Origin: Bacillus alveayuensis
GTDB taxonomy: Bacteria > Bacillota > Bacilli > Bacillales > Aeribacillaceae
Direction of reading: 5' to 3'
DNA length: 64,000 nucleotides
NCBI GenBank assembly: GCA_030812955.1
Contig: JAUSTR010000001.1
Location: 558,001 to 622,000, forward strand
The position numbers and the translations under genes were made by a program. This document shows, piece after piece, positions 35,555-46,632 of this stretch. Each line of letters starts with the position of its first letter. Position 1 is the first letter of the stretch. Under the pieces are notes generated by a model, which worked only from the letters and a program-made list of their open reading frames with translations, made no database searches and was not told the origin of the DNA.

Positions 35555-36610
35555 ATGGAAAAAATCACGGTATTAGGGGCTGGCAGCTGGGGAACGGCTT
35601 TAGCCCTTGTTTTAAGTGATAATGGTCACGTAGTTCGATTATGGGGGCATCGAAAAGAGCATATTGAATCCATTCAATTATCGCGAGTAAATGAAAAATA
35701 TTTGCCGAATGTAAAATTACCGAAAAATATTGAAGCGATTGCCTCATTACCGGAAGCAGTAGAAAATATTAATACCATTGTTCTCGCTGTTCCAACAAAA
35801 GCGATTCGTGAAGTATTAAGACAATTGCAGCATCATTTAACTCAACCTGTATTACTGATTCATGTTAGTAAAGGAATCGAACCAGATACTTTAAAGAGAA
35901 TTTCTGAAATGATTGAAGAAGAAATGCGTGAAGATTTGTTAGAAGATGTTGTAGTTTTATCAGGACCAAGTCATGCTGAAGAAGTAAGTTTACGACAACC
36001 AACCACTGTTACATCTTCGAGTAAAAATATGAAAGCGGCGGAATATGTTCAAGACCTATTTATTAATCAATATTTTCGTGTTTATACAAATCCAGACGTG
36101 GTCGGTGTTGAAATCGGAGGAGCATTAAAAAATATCATTGCTTTAGCGGCCGGAATTAGTGATGGATTAGGTTATGGGGATAATGCGAAAGCAGCTTTAA
36201 TGACAAGAGGACTTGCGGAAATTGCTCGGATTGGCAGCAAAATGGGGGCAAATCCACTCACTTTTTCCGGATTAACGGGTATAGGCGATTTAATCGTAAC
36301 ATGTACAAGTGTTCATTCACGGAATTGGCGAGCTGGAAATATGTTAGGGAAAGGACAAAAATTAGAAGAAGTATTAAATCAAATGGGGATGGTTGTAGAA
36401 GGTGTTCGCACTACGAAAGCAGCTTATCAATTAGCGAAGAAGTATGATGTGAAAATGCCGATCACAATGGCTTTATACGATGTCTTATTTAATGGAAAAC
36501 ATCCGAAAGATGTAGTCGAATCGTTAATGGCTCGGGGAAAAACACATGAAATGGAAGATTTAGTAAATATCATGGAGGGCCGTGCGATCAATAATGGAAA
36601 CAGCCTGTAA
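35555..36610 (+). CDS. gpsA: Glycerol-3-phosphate dehydrogenase [NAD(P)+] GpsA
   Basis: This 351-aa enzyme reduces dihydroxyacetone phosphate to sn-glycerol-3-phosphate for phospholipid synthesis. The nucleotide-binding [10 protein letters not shown] opens the protein. The KGIEP and SGPSHAEE motifs and catalytic Lys in [13 protein letters not shown] (near residue 192) follow. The start is ATG at 35555, with AGGAAG 8 nt upstream and the N-terminus aligned to the family; ATG 35534 would add seven residues. Confidence 0.95.
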   Translation: MEKITVLGAGSWGTALALVLSDNGHVVRLWGHRKEHIESIQLSRVNEKYLPNVKLPKNIEAIASLPEAVENINTIVLAVPTKAIREVLRQLQHHLTQPVLLIHVSKGIEPDTLKRISEMIEEEMREDLLEDVVVLSGPSHAEEVSLRQPTTVTSSSKNMKAAEYVQDLFINQYFRVYTNPDVVGVEIGGALKNIIALAAGISDGLGYGDNAKAALMTRGLAEIARIGSKMGANPLTFSGLTGIGDLIVTCTSVHSRNWRAGNMLGKGQKLEEVLNQMGMVVEGVRTTKAAYQLAKKYDVKMPITMALYDVLFNGKHPKDVVESLMARGKTHEMEDLVNIMEGRAINNGNSL

Positions 36611-36763
36611 ATTCCTATGATGATAGCTTTGTGATATTAGGCATGCCTTTAATGAGCCTGTTTTGGAAAGCTTTCCATTTTAGTTGTGTTAAGACATTTT
36701 TTACTACACGTTGTCATCTCTAGGTGAAAAGAATGTTAGGACTTTTTGTCTTTCTCTTTATCA

Positions 36764-36791
36764 TTGAACGGGTGATCGGTTATGATATAAT
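36764..36791 (+). promoter_or_regulatory. Putative promoter of yphE-yphF
   Basis: TTGAAC (36764-36769), 16-bp spacer, TATAAT (36786-36791), 29 bp before the yphE ATG. It reads as sigma-A; forespore control cannot be excluded. Confidence 0.5.
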
Positions 36792-36820
36792 GATTTTCGA
36801 GAAAAAGGAGCGAAGCACGT

Positions 36821-37024
36821 ATGTCACAAGGTTTAATTAAGATGTGGATTGCATTAGCCTCCATGGCGTTTATGTTTATTGCTGTTTTTTCCATTTATTT
36901 AAGTCGTTTTAAATTAAAAAGTAAAATATGGAAAATCCTTTTTTCTACGATTGCGTACATATTTATGATTTTAGCGGGAATCATCATCTTTTTTGTAGTC
37001 TTTTCTGGACCAGTAAATGAATAA
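36821..37024 (+). CDS. yphE: Small membrane protein YphE (DUF2768)
   Basis: This 67-aa protein has two membrane spans (about 7-27 and 39-62) and a short basic loop between them. AAAGGAGCG precedes the ATG. Its position between gpsA and yphF and its topology match YphE of B. subtilis. The function is unknown. yphF starts 20 bp downstream. Confidence 0.85.
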   Translation: MSQGLIKMWIALASMAFMFIAVFSIYLSRFKLKSKIWKILFSTIAYIFMILAGIIIFFVVFSGPVNE

Positions 37025-37044
37025 AAAAAGGAAGATGGATATTT

Positions 37045-37764
37045 ATGAAAAAAGCGGTCAATATCTTCATTATTTTGCTCTATATACCGTTATTAAGCGG
37101 GTGTCTTTACCCGGAAGAACGACTTGCTAAAAATCAAATTCCTTATGAGGCGCAAATTGCTTCTGTTCAAACTGCTGTTGATCAATATCAAGAAAAAACA
37201 GGTGGTTTATTACCTATTAAAACGCGTGACATGTCCACTCCTATTTATCAAAAATATCCAATCGACTTTAATCTTTTAATACCTGAATATTTGTCAGAAC
37301 CACCGGGAACAGCTTATGAAAATGGGGGAATTTATTTATATGTGCTGATAGATGTAGAAGAAGACCCAACTGTAAAATTAATAGACTTGCGTATTGCTGA
37401 ACAAATTCGTGAAATTAAACTTCGGATTAATGCGTACAGAGACTCGCATGGATATCCCCCTTTTAAAGAGGAAATTACACATGGTGTTTACACGTTAGAT
37501 TTTCAGAAATTAGGTTATCAAGAGGATCCTCAAGTTGAGAGTCCATTTTCCAATGAATATTTGCCATTTGTCATTGATAGTCAAGGAGAAGTATACGTGG
37601 ATTATCGTTTAGACCTGTATCAAGCTCTCCTGGAAAATGGAAATGACGTTCAGCAAGGAGATGATATTCGTTACTTGTTAGTTGAAGATTCTCCTTTTGT
37701 ACCAGCCTTCTCTTTGCCTTATACAATTGATGAAAACAATGAACCGATCTTTTTGTTAAATTAA
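37045..37764 (+). CDS. yphF: Lipoprotein YphF
   Basis: This 239-aa predicted lipoprotein has a signal peptide of about 19 residues ending in the lipobox LLSGC, so Cys20 would be lipid-modified and the mature protein sits outside the membrane. The rest is acidic with no catalytic motif I recognise. It matches B. subtilis YphF by position and type. A strong terminator follows. Confidence 0.85.
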   Translation: MKKAVNIFIILLYIPLLSGCLYPEERLAKNQIPYEAQIASVQTAVDQYQEKTGGLLPIKTRDMSTPIYQKYPIDFNLLIPEYLSEPPGTAYENGGIYLYVLIDVEEDPTVKLIDLRIAEQIREIKLRINAYRDSHGYPPFKEEITHGVYTLDFQKLGYQEDPQVESPFSNEYLPFVIDSQGEVYVDYRLDLYQALLENGNDVQQGDDIRYLLVEDSPFVPAFSLPYTIDENNEPIFLLN

Positions 37765-37770
37765 GTCATG

Positions 37771-37817
37771 AACCCTTCTCTTAAGTCATACATCTTAAGA
37801 GAAGGGTTTATTTTTTA
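37771..37817 (+). terminator. Terminator after yphF
   Basis: A perfect 15-bp stem, AACCCTTCTCTTAAG (37771-37785) with CTTAAGAGAAGGGTT (37794-37808), followed by T. Confidence 0.9.
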
Positions 37818-37899
37818 TCTTACGGAAATGAAATCATGTGAAGCACAGGAAACAGAGAGAGGTTCCGTTTTTTAAAAATACAAATAATAAACAATGCCA

Positions 37900-37930
37900 G
37901 TCATAAATGAGTCGGACAACATCATAAACT
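37900..37930 (+). promoter_or_regulatory. Putative sigma-E promoter of spoIVA
   Basis: GTCATAAA (37900-37907), 15-bp spacer, CATAAACT (37923-37930). This resembles the sigma-E consensus and shares its -10 box with the dacB promoter. spoIVA is a known sigma-E gene in B. subtilis. Confidence 0.55.
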
Positions 37931-37999
37931 TATACTGTCTAGCCATTTGAATGAAATAGTTACTATCATCTTGGGACTAATAAGTCGGGAGGGGATCAC

Positions 38000-39478
38000 T
38001 TGGAAAAGGTAGATATTTTCAAAGATATTGCGGAACGAACAGGCGGTGATATTTATCTAGGAGTTGTTGGTGCAGTTCGAACTGGTAAATCAACGTTTAT
38101 CAAAAAATTTATGGAATTAGTGGTACTTCCAAATATTGAAAATGAAGCAGATAAAGCTCGCGCACAAGATGAGCTCCCACAAAGTGCTGCTGGGAGAACG
38201 ATCATGACTACAGAGCCTAAATTTGTCCCGAATCAAGCGGTAACGGTTCATGTTGATGAGGGGCTTGATGTCAATATAAGAATGGTTGATTGTGTTGGAT
38301 ATACAGTTCCAGGGGCGAAAGGGTACGAAGATGAAAACGGGCCGAGGATGATTAATACTCCGTGGTATGAAGAACCGATTCCTTTTCATGAGGCAGCAGA
38401 GATCGGGACGAGAAAAGTCATTCAAGAACACTCAACAATCGGAGTGGTCATTACAACAGATGGATCGATTGGAGAAATTCCTCGCTCTGATTATGTAGAA
38501 GCAGAAGAAAGGATCATTGAGGAGTTAAAAGAAGTCGGGAAACCGTTTATTATGATTGTGAATTCAGTTCATCCTCATCACCCTGAAACAGAACAATTGC
38601 GGAAAGAATTAAATGAAAAATACGATATACCGGTTTTAGCGATGAGTGTGGAAAGTATGCGAGAGTCTGATGTGATGAATGTTTTAAGAGAAGCGCTTTT
38701 CGAGTTTCCTGTATTGGAAGTCAATGTCAACTTGCCAAGCTGGGTGATGGTATTAAAAGAAGATCATTGGCTTCGTCAAAGCTATCAAGATACTGTCAAA
38801 GAAACAGTGAAAGATATTAAGAGATTGAGAGATGTGAATCAAGTTGTTGAGCAGTTTAGTGAATATGATTTTATTGAACGGGCAGGGCTTGCGGGCATTG
38901 AAATGGGTCAAGGAATTGCAGAAATAGATTTGTACGCACCAGATGACTTATATGATCAAATCCTAAAGGAAGTCGTTGGCGTCGAAATCAGAGGTAAGGA
39001 TCACCTTCTTCAGTTAATGCAGGATTTCGCTCATGCAAAAGCAGAATACGACCAAGTGGCTGATGCCTTGAAAATGGTGAAGCAAACAGGGTATGGGATT
39101 GCAGCTCCAGCTTTAACGGATATGAGCTTAGACGAACCAGAAATCATCCGCCAAGGATCTCGTTTTGGTGTACGCTTAAAAGCAGTAGCCCCTTCAATTC
39201 ACATGATTAAAGTTGATGTTGAAAGTGAATTTGCCCCGATTATTGGAACCGAAAAACAAAGTGAAGAGCTTGTCCGATACTTAATGCAAGATTTTGAAGA
39301 TGATCCTTTATCCATATGGAATTCCGATATTTTTGGAAGGTCTTTAAGCTCAATAGTTCGTGAGGGAATACAGGCGAAATTGTCACTCATGCCTGAAAAT
39401 GCCCGCTATAAATTAAAAGAAACGTTAGAAAGAATTATTAATGAAGGATCTGGCGGACTTATTGCGATTATTCTATAA
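38000..39478 (+). CDS. spoIVA: Spore coat morphogenetic ATPase SpoIVA
   Basis: This 492-aa protein is the same length as in B. subtilis. SpoIVA polymerises on the forespore outer membrane using ATP and forms the basement layer of the spore coat. The Walker A motif GAVRTGKST (residues 24-32, Lys30) is intact. A TRAFAC-like DCVGYTVPG near residue 97 and a C-terminal anchoring region ending GSGGLIAIIL follow. The start is TTG at 38000 after GGGAGGGG. It is a single-gene unit with its own terminator. Confidence 0.96.
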   Translation: MEKVDIFKDIAERTGGDIYLGVVGAVRTGKSTFIKKFMELVVLPNIENEADKARAQDELPQSAAGRTIMTTEPKFVPNQAVTVHVDEGLDVNIRMVDCVGYTVPGAKGYEDENGPRMINTPWYEEPIPFHEAAEIGTRKVIQEHSTIGVVITTDGSIGEIPRSDYVEAEERIIEELKEVGKPFIMIVNSVHPHHPETEQLRKELNEKYDIPVLAMSVESMRESDVMNVLREALFEFPVLEVNVNLPSWVMVLKEDHWLRQSYQDTVKETVKDIKRLRDVNQVVEQFSEYDFIERAGLAGIEMGQGIAEIDLYAPDDLYDQILKEVVGVEIRGKDHLLQLMQDFAHAKAEYDQVADALKMVKQTGYGIAAPALTDMSLDEPEIIRQGSRFGVRLKAVAPSIHMIKVDVESEFAPIIGTEKQSEELVRYLMQDFEDDPLSIWNSDIFGRSLSSIVREGIQAKLSLMPENARYKLKETLERIINEGSGGLIAIIL

Positions 39479-39480
39479 AC

Positions 39481-39512
39481 ATAGACCTCTTCGTAATAGA
39501 GGTCTATTTTTT
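39481..39512 (+). terminator. Terminator after spoIVA
   Basis: ATAGACCTCT (39481-39490) pairs with AGAGGTCTAT (39498-39507), followed by T. Confidence 0.85.
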
Positions 39513-39518
39513 ATATTT

Positions 39519-39715
39519 AGGCTGTTTTCGTAAACATTTTTGCTTTCAGAATGTCCATGAACCGAACAAAGCACGTGTCCGGACAAATCACAGGTGTCCG
39601 ACCATCGACTGTTGTTCGGTTCATGTCACGCTACACGCGTGAAATAGGAAGCGTATCGCTTGCCTATGACCGTCAAAAAGCTATAGTGAAGCAACAATCT
39701 TTTAGAAAAGAGCCT
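39519..39715 (+). repeat. Dispersed hairpin element, copy F (full length)
   Basis: This 197-bp element runs from AGGCTGTTTTCGTAAACATT to TTTTAGAAAAGAGCCT. It has the large nested hairpin (GAACCGAACAA/TTGTTCGGTTC with inner TCCGGACA/TGTCCGA), the GTCACGC block, the AAGCG/CGCTT hairpin with one broken pair, and GACCGTC. Flanks are ATATTT and ATATTC, a possible duplication with one mismatch. With the hbs promoter it fills the 524-bp gap between spoIVA and hbs. Confidence 0.8.
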
Positions 39716-39877
39716 ATATTCAAATAACAACCAAGAGTTGCTGAACTTTGATTTTCTAGGGGTTCATCCATGAAATGTGCTTGATTCATTAACAGAGGAT
39801 ATGTTAATCTTTTATCAGAAAATCTTCTCTTAATTGGACTTTCATTCCTGTAAAACCATTTCTTTTGTGAAAAAACA

Positions 39878-39906
39878 TTGAAATCTGTTGTTTTATCGAT
39901 TAATAT
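39878..39906 (+). promoter_or_regulatory. Putative sigma-A promoter of hbs
   Basis: TTGAAA (39878-39883), 17-bp spacer, TAATAT (39901-39906), giving a leader of about 90 nt before the hbs ATG. Confidence 0.6.
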
Positions 39907-40002
39907 AAGCGTGTTAACATCTTATTTACTTATGAAATGTATAGAAATTGGAAGAACTGTGAAGAAATGAATATAACATATCCTTTGGGAGGAGGTGAAA
40001 CG

Positions 40003-40281
40003 ATGAACAAAACAGAGTTAATCAACCAAGTAGCTGAATTAAGTGAATTATCAAAAAAAGATGCGACAAAAGCTGTAGAAGCAGTTTTTGATACAATTTT
40101 AGAAGCGTTAAAAAATGGTGATAAAGTTCAACTAATCGGATTTGGCAACTTTGAAGTACGTGAGCGTGCAGCTCGCAAAGGCCGTAATCCGCAAACTGGT
40201 GAAGAAATCGAAATTCCTGCGAGCAAAGTTCCTGCCTTCAAACCTGGCAAAGCTTTGAAAGACGCAGTTGCTGGAAAATAA
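40003..40281 (+). CDS. hbs: DNA-binding protein HU (HBsu)
   Basis: This 92-aa histone-like dimer bends and compacts DNA. The sequence begins [20 protein letters not shown] and has the HU signature [20 protein letters not shown] (residues 46-65) with the Pro-tipped beta arm. The start is ATG at 40003 with an excellent GGGAGGAGGTG; an in-frame upstream extension has no such site. It is a single-gene unit with its own promoter and terminator. Confidence 0.97.
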   Translation: MNKTELINQVAELSELSKKDATKAVEAVFDTILEALKNGDKVQLIGFGNFEVRERAARKGRNPQTGEEIEIPASKVPAFKPGKALKDAVAGK

Positions 40282-40334
40282 TTATGTATGGGATACTTCA
40301 CTTCACATACATAAAAGCATTTCTTCACAAAATG

Positions 40335-40364
40335 AAAAGCCCCTTAAAATGGGGCTTTTATTAT
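40335..40364 (+). terminator. Terminator after hbs
   Basis: AAAAGCCCC (40335-40343) pairs with GGGGCTTTT (40351-40359), loop TTAAAAT, followed by T-rich sequence. Confidence 0.85.
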
Positions 40365-40368
40365 TATT

Positions 40369-40398
40369 TTGCTTTTTTTTATGTATTTGTGCTAGAAT
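40369..40398 (+). promoter_or_regulatory. Putative promoter of folE-mtrB
   Basis: TTGCTT (40369-40374), 18-bp T-rich spacer, TAGAAT (40393-40398), 37 bp before the folE ATG. Moderate match only. Confidence 0.4.
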
Positions 40399-40434
40399 CG
40401 GTATACACACGCTTCTGATTCAGGGGGAAAAAGG

Positions 40435-41004
40435 ATGTCAAAAATTAATAAAGAACAAATTGAATATGCTGTCAGATTAATATTAGAAGCTATTGGAGAA
40501 GATCCAAATCGAGAGGGACTACTTGAAACGCCGAAAAGGGTTGCCAAAATGTATGAAGAAGTATTTTCCGGATTACACCAAGATCCGAAAGAATATTTTA
40601 ACACCGTTTTTGGTGAAGATCATGAAGAACTTGTTCTTGTAAAAGATATTCCGTTTTATTCAATGTGTGAGCATCATCTCGTTCCGTTTTTTGGTAAAGC
40701 GCACGTTGCCTATATTCCTAAAGGCGGGAAAGTAACCGGTCTTAGCAAGCTGGCCCGTGCTGTGGAAGCTGTTGCAAGGCGTCCGCAACTACAAGAACGT
40801 ATTACCTCTACCATTGCGGATAGCATAGTTGAATCATTGCAGCCGCATGGGGTTATGGTGGTCGTTGAAGCAGAGCATATGTGTATGACGATGCGTGGTG
40901 TAAAAAAACCTGGTTCTAAAACTGTTACATCTGCTGTTAGAGGCTGCTTTTTAAACGATGATGCTGCTCGTAGTGAGGTATTATCACTCATTCGTGATTC
41001 ATAA
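40435..41004 (+). CDS. folE: GTP cyclohydrolase I (FolE/MtrA)
   Basis: This 189-aa enzyme converts GTP to 7,8-dihydroneopterin triphosphate, the first step of folate synthesis. Zinc ligands are in MCEHHLVPF (Cys78, His80, His81) with a third cysteine in EHMCMTMRG. The start ATG follows GGGGGAAAAAGG. It is first of the folE-mtrB pair, the same arrangement as the mtrAB operon of B. subtilis. Confidence 0.96.
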   Translation: MSKINKEQIEYAVRLILEAIGEDPNREGLLETPKRVAKMYEEVFSGLHQDPKEYFNTVFGEDHEELVLVKDIPFYSMCEHHLVPFFGKAHVAYIPKGGKVTGLSKLARAVEAVARRPQLQERITSTIADSIVESLQPHGVMVVVEAEHMCMTMRGVKKPGSKTVTSAVRGCFLNDDAARSEVLSLIRDS

Positions 41005-41032
41005 GATCAATGAAAATGGTAGGTGATAGAAA

Positions 41033-41260
41033 ATGAATCAAGCAGGAAATGATTTTGTCGTCATTAAGGCAAACGAGGATGGAGTGAATGTGATTGGGTT
41101 AACAAGAGGCTCTGATACGCGATTTCATCATTCTGAAAAGCTAGATAAAGGGGAAGTGATGATCGCGCAATTTACTGAACATACTTCCGCAATCAAAGTG
41201 CGCGGAAAGGCACTTATTCTAACAAGTCATGGAGAAATTGAAAGTGATTCTCGTAAATAA
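41033..41260 (+). CDS. mtrB: Tryptophan RNA-binding attenuation protein TRAP (MtrB)
   Basis: This 75-aa protein assembles as an 11-subunit ring that, when loaded with tryptophan, wraps RNA carrying GAG/UAG triplets. The sequence includes [20 protein letters not shown], and the RNA-contacting Lys/Arg KVRGKA (residues about 55-60). It should act on the leader at 48133-48229 upstream of trpE. The start ATG follows GGTGATAG. It is 28 bp after folE. Confidence 0.95.
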   Translation: MNQAGNDFVVIKANEDGVNVIGLTRGSDTRFHHSEKLDKGEVMIAQFTEHTSAIKVRGKALILTSHGEIESDSRK

Positions 41261-41373
41261 GCAGGCTTTCCTGCTTCTTTTCTTTTATGTCGAATATCTT
41301 CAACAGCATTCTTTTTTTATGGTATAATAAACTTTGTTTATATCAAGCATTGACAGGGACAAGGGTGATTCAC

Positions 41374-42171
41374 TTGAAGGACATCTTTAATCATATGAAT
41401 GGCTTAAAACAGAAAATTGAGCAAAACCTATCACATCCATTCTTATCTAAACATGTACAAAAGCCTAATATTGATGAGGACAAGCTGCTCTTATTTTATG
41501 CTATGTTTAAAGAAGCGAATGTTTCAGAAAAAGAACTTGAAAAGTATGTTGTAACCGCTATGCTTGTCCAGATAGCCCTTGATACCCATGATTTAGTAGG
41601 AATTGTAAAGTGTCATGGACGAAAGGAGTTTGTTGAACGTCAATTAACCGTTTTAGCCGGGGACTATTTTAGTGGGCTTTATTATTATATTTTGGCAAAC
41701 ATGAACGATATTAAAATGATTCAAACTTTTGCCATTGCCATAAAAGAAATCAATGAACATAAAATACGACTATATCAATCGAAACAAGACGTAAAAAAGA
41801 TGATTGAAAATATTATGACGATCGAAACGGCTTTGTTTCAACGAATTGGAGAGCATCTTCAAGTCAAAACGTTACCAAAATTGTCGCAATTTTATTTAAC
41901 GTTTAAGCGGCTTTGTCAAGAAAAAAATAACTACGAAGTTGGTCAAAGCTCCATTTTCCAGAAGGGTATTGATCAAATGACGAAAAATCAACAAGAATCT
42001 GTATTCTCCATTATTATAGAGTTTTGTCAGCATTATTTTCACGAAATAATCCGTATGTTAGAAACGAATTTAAAGCATTCGTCCACGATTAAAGAATTCA
42101 TTTTTGATCGAATACATACATTAAGATTCACATATGAAAGAACGTTTAACAACATGGTGGAAGAAGGGTAA
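41374..42171 (+). CDS. hepS: Heptaprenyl diphosphate synthase component I HepS
   Basis: This 265-aa non-catalytic subunit is needed, with HepT, to make the C35 side chain of menaquinone-7. Conserved stretches are DEDKLLLFYAMF, YVVTAMLVQIALDTHD and QLTVLAGDYFSGLYYY. The start is TTG at 41374 after AAGGGTGAT; an open frame of 29 more codons upstream has no family similarity. It is first of hepS-menG-hepT, with a 3-bp gap to menG. Confidence 0.88.
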   Translation: MKDIFNHMNGLKQKIEQNLSHPFLSKHVQKPNIDEDKLLLFYAMFKEANVSEKELEKYVVTAMLVQIALDTHDLVGIVKCHGRKEFVERQLTVLAGDYFSGLYYYILANMNDIKMIQTFAIAIKEINEHKIRLYQSKQDVKKMIENIMTIETALFQRIGEHLQVKTLPKLSQFYLTFKRLCQEKNNYEVGQSSIFQKGIDQMTKNQQESVFSIIIEFCQHYFHEIIRMLETNLKHSSTIKEFIFDRIHTLRFTYERTFNNMVEEG

Positions 42172-42174
42172 AAC

Positions 42175-42891
42175 ATGGTGCAGTCAAAAGAAGAAAAAGT
42201 ACATAAAGTGTTTGAAACGATCTATAAACATTATGATCGAATGAATTCAGTTATTAGCTTTAAACGTCATGTAGCTTGGCGGAAAGAAACGATGAAAAGA
42301 ATGAATGTAAGGCCAGGATCAGAGTGCCTAGATGTTTGCTGTGGAACAGCAGATTGGACCATTGCCCTTGCCCATGCAGCTGGAAAAAATGGAAAAGTGA
42401 TTGGCCTTGACTTTAGCAAAAATATGTTAAGCATCGGAGAGCAAAAAGTTAAGGAACAGCATTTGGAAAATGTGAAATTAATTTGGGGAAATGCTATGGA
42501 ATTGCCGTTTGAGGATAACCGTTTTGATTATGTTACAATCGGGTTTGGCTTACGGAACGTACCTGATTACATGCAAGTGCTAAAAGAAATGTACCGCGTA
42601 ACAAAACCTGGCGGGAAAGTCGTGTGTTTAGAAACTTCTCAACCAACAATGATCGGATTTCGGCAGCTATATTTATTTTATTTCCGCTATATTATGCCTC
42701 TTTTTGGAAAATTATTTGCAAAAAGTTACGAAGAGTACTCTTGGCTGCAAGAATCTGCACGAGATTTTCCAGGAATGAAAGAATTGAAAAAAATGTTTGA
42801 ACAGGCAGGATTGATTGATGTAGAAGTAAAGGCTTTTACAGGTGGAGTTGCTGCGATGCATTTAGGATACAAACCGAAACTTAAACAATAA
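42175..42891 (+). CDS. menG: Demethylmenaquinone methyltransferase MenG
   Basis: This 238-aa SAM-dependent methyltransferase (UbiE/MenG family) performs the last step of menaquinone synthesis. The SAM-binding motif is [15 protein letters not shown] (about residues 49-63). The family signature [20 protein letters not shown] follows near residue 122. It lies between the two heptaprenyl synthase subunits, which fits a menaquinone operon (gerC locus in B. subtilis). Confidence 0.96.
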   Translation: MVQSKEEKVHKVFETIYKHYDRMNSVISFKRHVAWRKETMKRMNVRPGSECLDVCCGTADWTIALAHAAGKNGKVIGLDFSKNMLSIGEQKVKEQHLENVKLIWGNAMELPFEDNRFDYVTIGFGLRNVPDYMQVLKEMYRVTKPGGKVVCLETSQPTMIGFRQLYLFYFRYIMPLFGKLFAKSYEEYSWLQESARDFPGMKELKKMFEQAGLIDVEVKAFTGGVAAMHLGYKPKLKQ

Positions 42892-42901
42892 GGTGAAATG
42901 A

Positions 42902-43864
42902 ATGAAGTTTAAAGCGATGTATTCTTTTTTGGAACAAGATCTAAATATTGTTGAACGAGAATTAGAAAAAACGATTCAATCAACAGATCCTCTATTAAGT
43001 GATGCGGGGCTACATCTCTTACAAGCGGGTGGGAAGAGAATTCGCCCTGTTTTTGTCTTGTTATCAGCGATGTTTGGAAAATACGATATCAACACGATAA
43101 AGAAGGTTGCTGTTGCCTTAGAATTAATTCATATGGCTTCACTTGTACATGATGATGTCATTGATGATGCTGAAATTCGCAGGGGAAGAGAAACGATAAA
43201 AGCGAAATGGGATAATTTAATCGCTATGTATACAGGGGACTATTTGTTTGCACGATCACTCCAATTGATAACGGAAATCGAAAATCCTCTTGCCCATCAA
43301 ATATTATCGAAAACGATTGTGGAAGTTTGTTTAGGAGAAATTGAGCAAATTAAAGATAAATTTCATTATGAGCAAACATACAAAACATATTTAAAAAGAA
43401 TAAAGCGTAAGACAGCTTTATTAATTGCCGCCAGCTGTCAAGTTGGAGCTGTTTGTGCAGAAGTTCCGGATGAATGGCACAAAAAGCTATATTGGTTCGG
43501 ATATTATGTTGGTCTTTCATTTCAAATTGTTGATGATATACTTGACTTCACTTCAACGGAAAAAGAGCTTGGAAAACCTGTGGGTAGTGATTTATTACAA
43601 GGAAATATTACATTACCTGTGTTATTTGCTATGAAGGATCCTGCAATTAAACAGCGCATCATTCAAATCAATGAAAATACCACTCCAGAAGAAATAAAAC
43701 CAGTTATTGATGATATTAAAAATAGCGGTGCAATCGAGCATTCTTTTGAAATTAGCAACCGTTATTTAATGAAAAGTTTGCAATTCATAGATCAATTGCC
43801 AAAGTGTAAAGCAAGAACGGCATTAATGAAAATTGCAAAGTATATTGGAAAAAGGAAATTTTAA
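42902..43864 (+). CDS. hepT: Heptaprenyl diphosphate synthase component II HepT
   Basis: This 320-aa catalytic trans-prenyltransferase extends farnesyl diphosphate with four isopentenyl units. The two aspartate-rich motifs are HDDVIDDAE (Asp84, Asp85, Asp88) and QIVDDILDF (near residue 209). The GGKRIRP substrate site is at 43-49. The ATG at 42902 follows AAGGTGAAA. It works with HepS encoded two genes upstream. Confidence 0.96.
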   Translation: MKFKAMYSFLEQDLNIVERELEKTIQSTDPLLSDAGLHLLQAGGKRIRPVFVLLSAMFGKYDINTIKKVAVALELIHMASLVHDDVIDDAEIRRGRETIKAKWDNLIAMYTGDYLFARSLQLITEIENPLAHQILSKTIVEVCLGEIEQIKDKFHYEQTYKTYLKRIKRKTALLIAASCQVGAVCAEVPDEWHKKLYWFGYYVGLSFQIVDDILDFTSTEKELGKPVGSDLLQGNITLPVLFAMKDPAIKQRIIQINENTTPEEIKPVIDDIKNSGAIEHSFEISNRYLMKSLQFIDQLPKCKARTALMKIAKYIGKRKF

Positions 43865-43948
43865 GTTTGCGAAAACGGTTTAATAGTGGTAATATTTTGT
43901 TGGGTTATTTATGAAAGCCTATACATATTGCTAGTGGGGTGGACTAAA

Positions 43949-44395
43949 ATGGAAAAAACGTTTTTAATGGTAAAGCCAGATGGTGTTCAGCGCCAATTAA
44001 TTGGCGAAATTGTTTCAAGATTCGAACGCAAAGGCTTACAGCTTGTTGGAGCAAAGCTTATGCAAATTTCCGAGGAGTTAGCTGAACAGCATTACGGTGA
44101 ACATAAGGGGAAACCTTTCTTTACGGAACTTGTCGAGTTTATTACATCAGGACCAGTGTTTGCAATGGTTTGGCAAGGAGAAAATGCGATTGAAATATGC
44201 AGACAAATGATGGGGAAAACGAATCCGAAAGAAGCACTTCCAGGAACGATAAGAGGAGATTTTGGGATGTTTGTAGGGAAAAATGTTATTCACGGATCCG
44301 ACTCACCTGAAAGTGCAGAACGAGAAATTCAACTATTTTTTAAAGAAGAAGAATTGCTTACATATGATCGACATATCAACACGTGGATTTATTAA
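43949..44395 (+). CDS. ndk: Nucleoside diphosphate kinase
   Basis: This 148-aa enzyme transfers the gamma phosphate among nucleoside triphosphates through a phosphohistidine. His115 in [12 protein letters not shown] is the active site, and the N-terminal [12 protein letters not shown] is characteristic. The start is ATG at 43949 after GTGGGGTGG; an upstream in-frame extension of 21 codons is not supported. A terminator follows. Confidence 0.96.
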   Translation: MEKTFLMVKPDGVQRQLIGEIVSRFERKGLQLVGAKLMQISEELAEQHYGEHKGKPFFTELVEFITSGPVFAMVWQGENAIEICRQMMGKTNPKEALPGTIRGDFGMFVGKNVIHGSDSPESAEREIQLFFKEEELLTYDRHINTWIY

Positions 44396-44412
44396 TACCT
44401 TTTCTTTTTGTC

Positions 44413-44446
44413 AAAATGCTGGCCTTATTGGCTGGCGTTTTTTTTG
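44413..44446 (+). terminator. Terminator after ndk
   Basis: AAAATGCTGGCC (44413-44424) pairs with GGCTGGCGTTTT (44430-44441), including three wobble pairs, and more T follow. Confidence 0.7.
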
Positions 44447-44599
44447 TACTACTTTGTATGAAGGATCTAACGGCTAATGTTGCAACGTCACTTGATCCAT
44501 GTAGATAGCATCAAGTTTTAGGAAATGAAAAACTTTTCACCAACTTTTTTGATTCTATTATATACTTGATAATAAGAAAAATAGTACTAGGAGAGTTGA

Positions 44600-45385
<786 letters not shown>

Positions 45386-45462
45386 TTTTCTATTCAATTT
45401 TTTTATTTTATGTTATAGTTACTTAAAAGCGTTAACGTGCTGAAGGGAGAGAAAGAGAGAAA

Positions 45463-46632
45463 ATGAGGTACTTGACAGCAGGGGAGTCTCATGGACCACA
45501 GTTAACAACGATTATTGAGGGGGTACCAGCTGGTTTACCTTTAACAGCAGAAGATATTAACACAAATCTTGCGAGAAGACAAAAAGGTTATGGACGTGGC
45601 AGAAGGATGCAAATTGAAAAAGATCAAGTACAGATCGCAGGCGGCGTCCGTCATGGAAAAACACTCGGTTCACCGATCGCTTTAGTTGTTGAAAATAAAG
45701 ACTGGAAGCATTGGACAAACATTATGGGTATTGAGCCAATTAAGGAAGAAGAAAACGAAATAAAACGGCAAATTTCACGACCTAGGCCGGGTCATGCTGA
45801 TCTAGTTGGGGGTATTAAATACGGCCATCGTGATATGAGAAACGTGCTCGAACGTTCTTCTGCCCGAGAAACAACCGTGCGTGTTGCAGCAGGTGCAGTA
45901 GCGAAAAAGATTTTATCAGAACTAGGTATTCAAGTAGTTGGCCATGTTCTGGAAATTGGCGGTGTACGAGCAAATGAGGTTTCTTATCGTTCATTAAAAG
46001 ATTTGATGGAAAAAACAGAAAAATCGGAAGTTCGCTGTGCTGATGAAACGGTAGAAAAGAAGATGATGGAAGTCATCGACAATGCGAAAGCAAATGGCGA
46101 TTCAATTGGCGGAATTGTTGAAGTAGTAGTAGAAGGTGTTCCAGCAGGAGTAGGAAGCTATGTTCATTATGATCGAAAACTGGACGGAAAAATCGCTCAA
46201 GCAATCGTCAGCATTAATGCCTTTAAAGGTGTCGAATTCGGAATTGGATTTGAAGCAGCTAGACGATTTGGAAGCCAAGTTCATGATGAAATTGTTTGGG
46301 AAAAAGGGAAAGGGTATTCGAGAAAAACGAATCGCCTAGGTGGTTTTGAAGGTGGAATGACGACAGGGATGCCAATTGTCGTTAGGGGAGTGATGAAACC
46401 AATTCCTACTTTGTATAAGCCGCTTCAAAGTGTCGATATTGAGACGAAAGAGCCATTTCAAGCGAGCATTGAAAGATCTGATAGCTGTGCGGTACCAGCA
46501 GCTGCTGTAGTTGCTGAAGCCGTTGTAGCATGGGAAGTGGCAAATGCAATTGTGGAACAGTTTGGAGTAGACCGCATGGATTTGATTAAAGAGAATGTTG
46601 AACGGGTGCGAGAGTATGCGAGGGATTTTTAA
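45463..46632 (+). CDS. aroC: Chorismate synthase
   Basis: This 389-aa FMN-dependent enzyme makes chorismate from EPSP (named aroF in B. subtilis). Signatures are [15 protein letters not shown] at the start, [12 protein letters not shown], and [20 protein letters not shown]. It is the first gene of the aromatic supraoperon; its stop overlaps the aroB start by one base (TAATG). A GGGAGAG site precedes the ATG. Confidence 0.97.
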   Translation: MRYLTAGESHGPQLTTIIEGVPAGLPLTAEDINTNLARRQKGYGRGRRMQIEKDQVQIAGGVRHGKTLGSPIALVVENKDWKHWTNIMGIEPIKEEENEIKRQISRPRPGHADLVGGIKYGHRDMRNVLERSSARETTVRVAAGAVAKKILSELGIQVVGHVLEIGGVRANEVSYRSLKDLMEKTEKSEVRCADETVEKKMMEVIDNAKANGDSIGGIVEVVVEGVPAGVGSYVHYDRKLDGKIAQAIVSINAFKGVEFGIGFEAARRFGSQVHDEIVWEKGKGYSRKTNRLGGFEGGMTTGMPIVVRGVMKPIPTLYKPLQSVDIETKEPFQASIERSDSCAVPAAAVVAEAVVAWEVANAIVEQFGVDRMDLIKENVERVREYARDF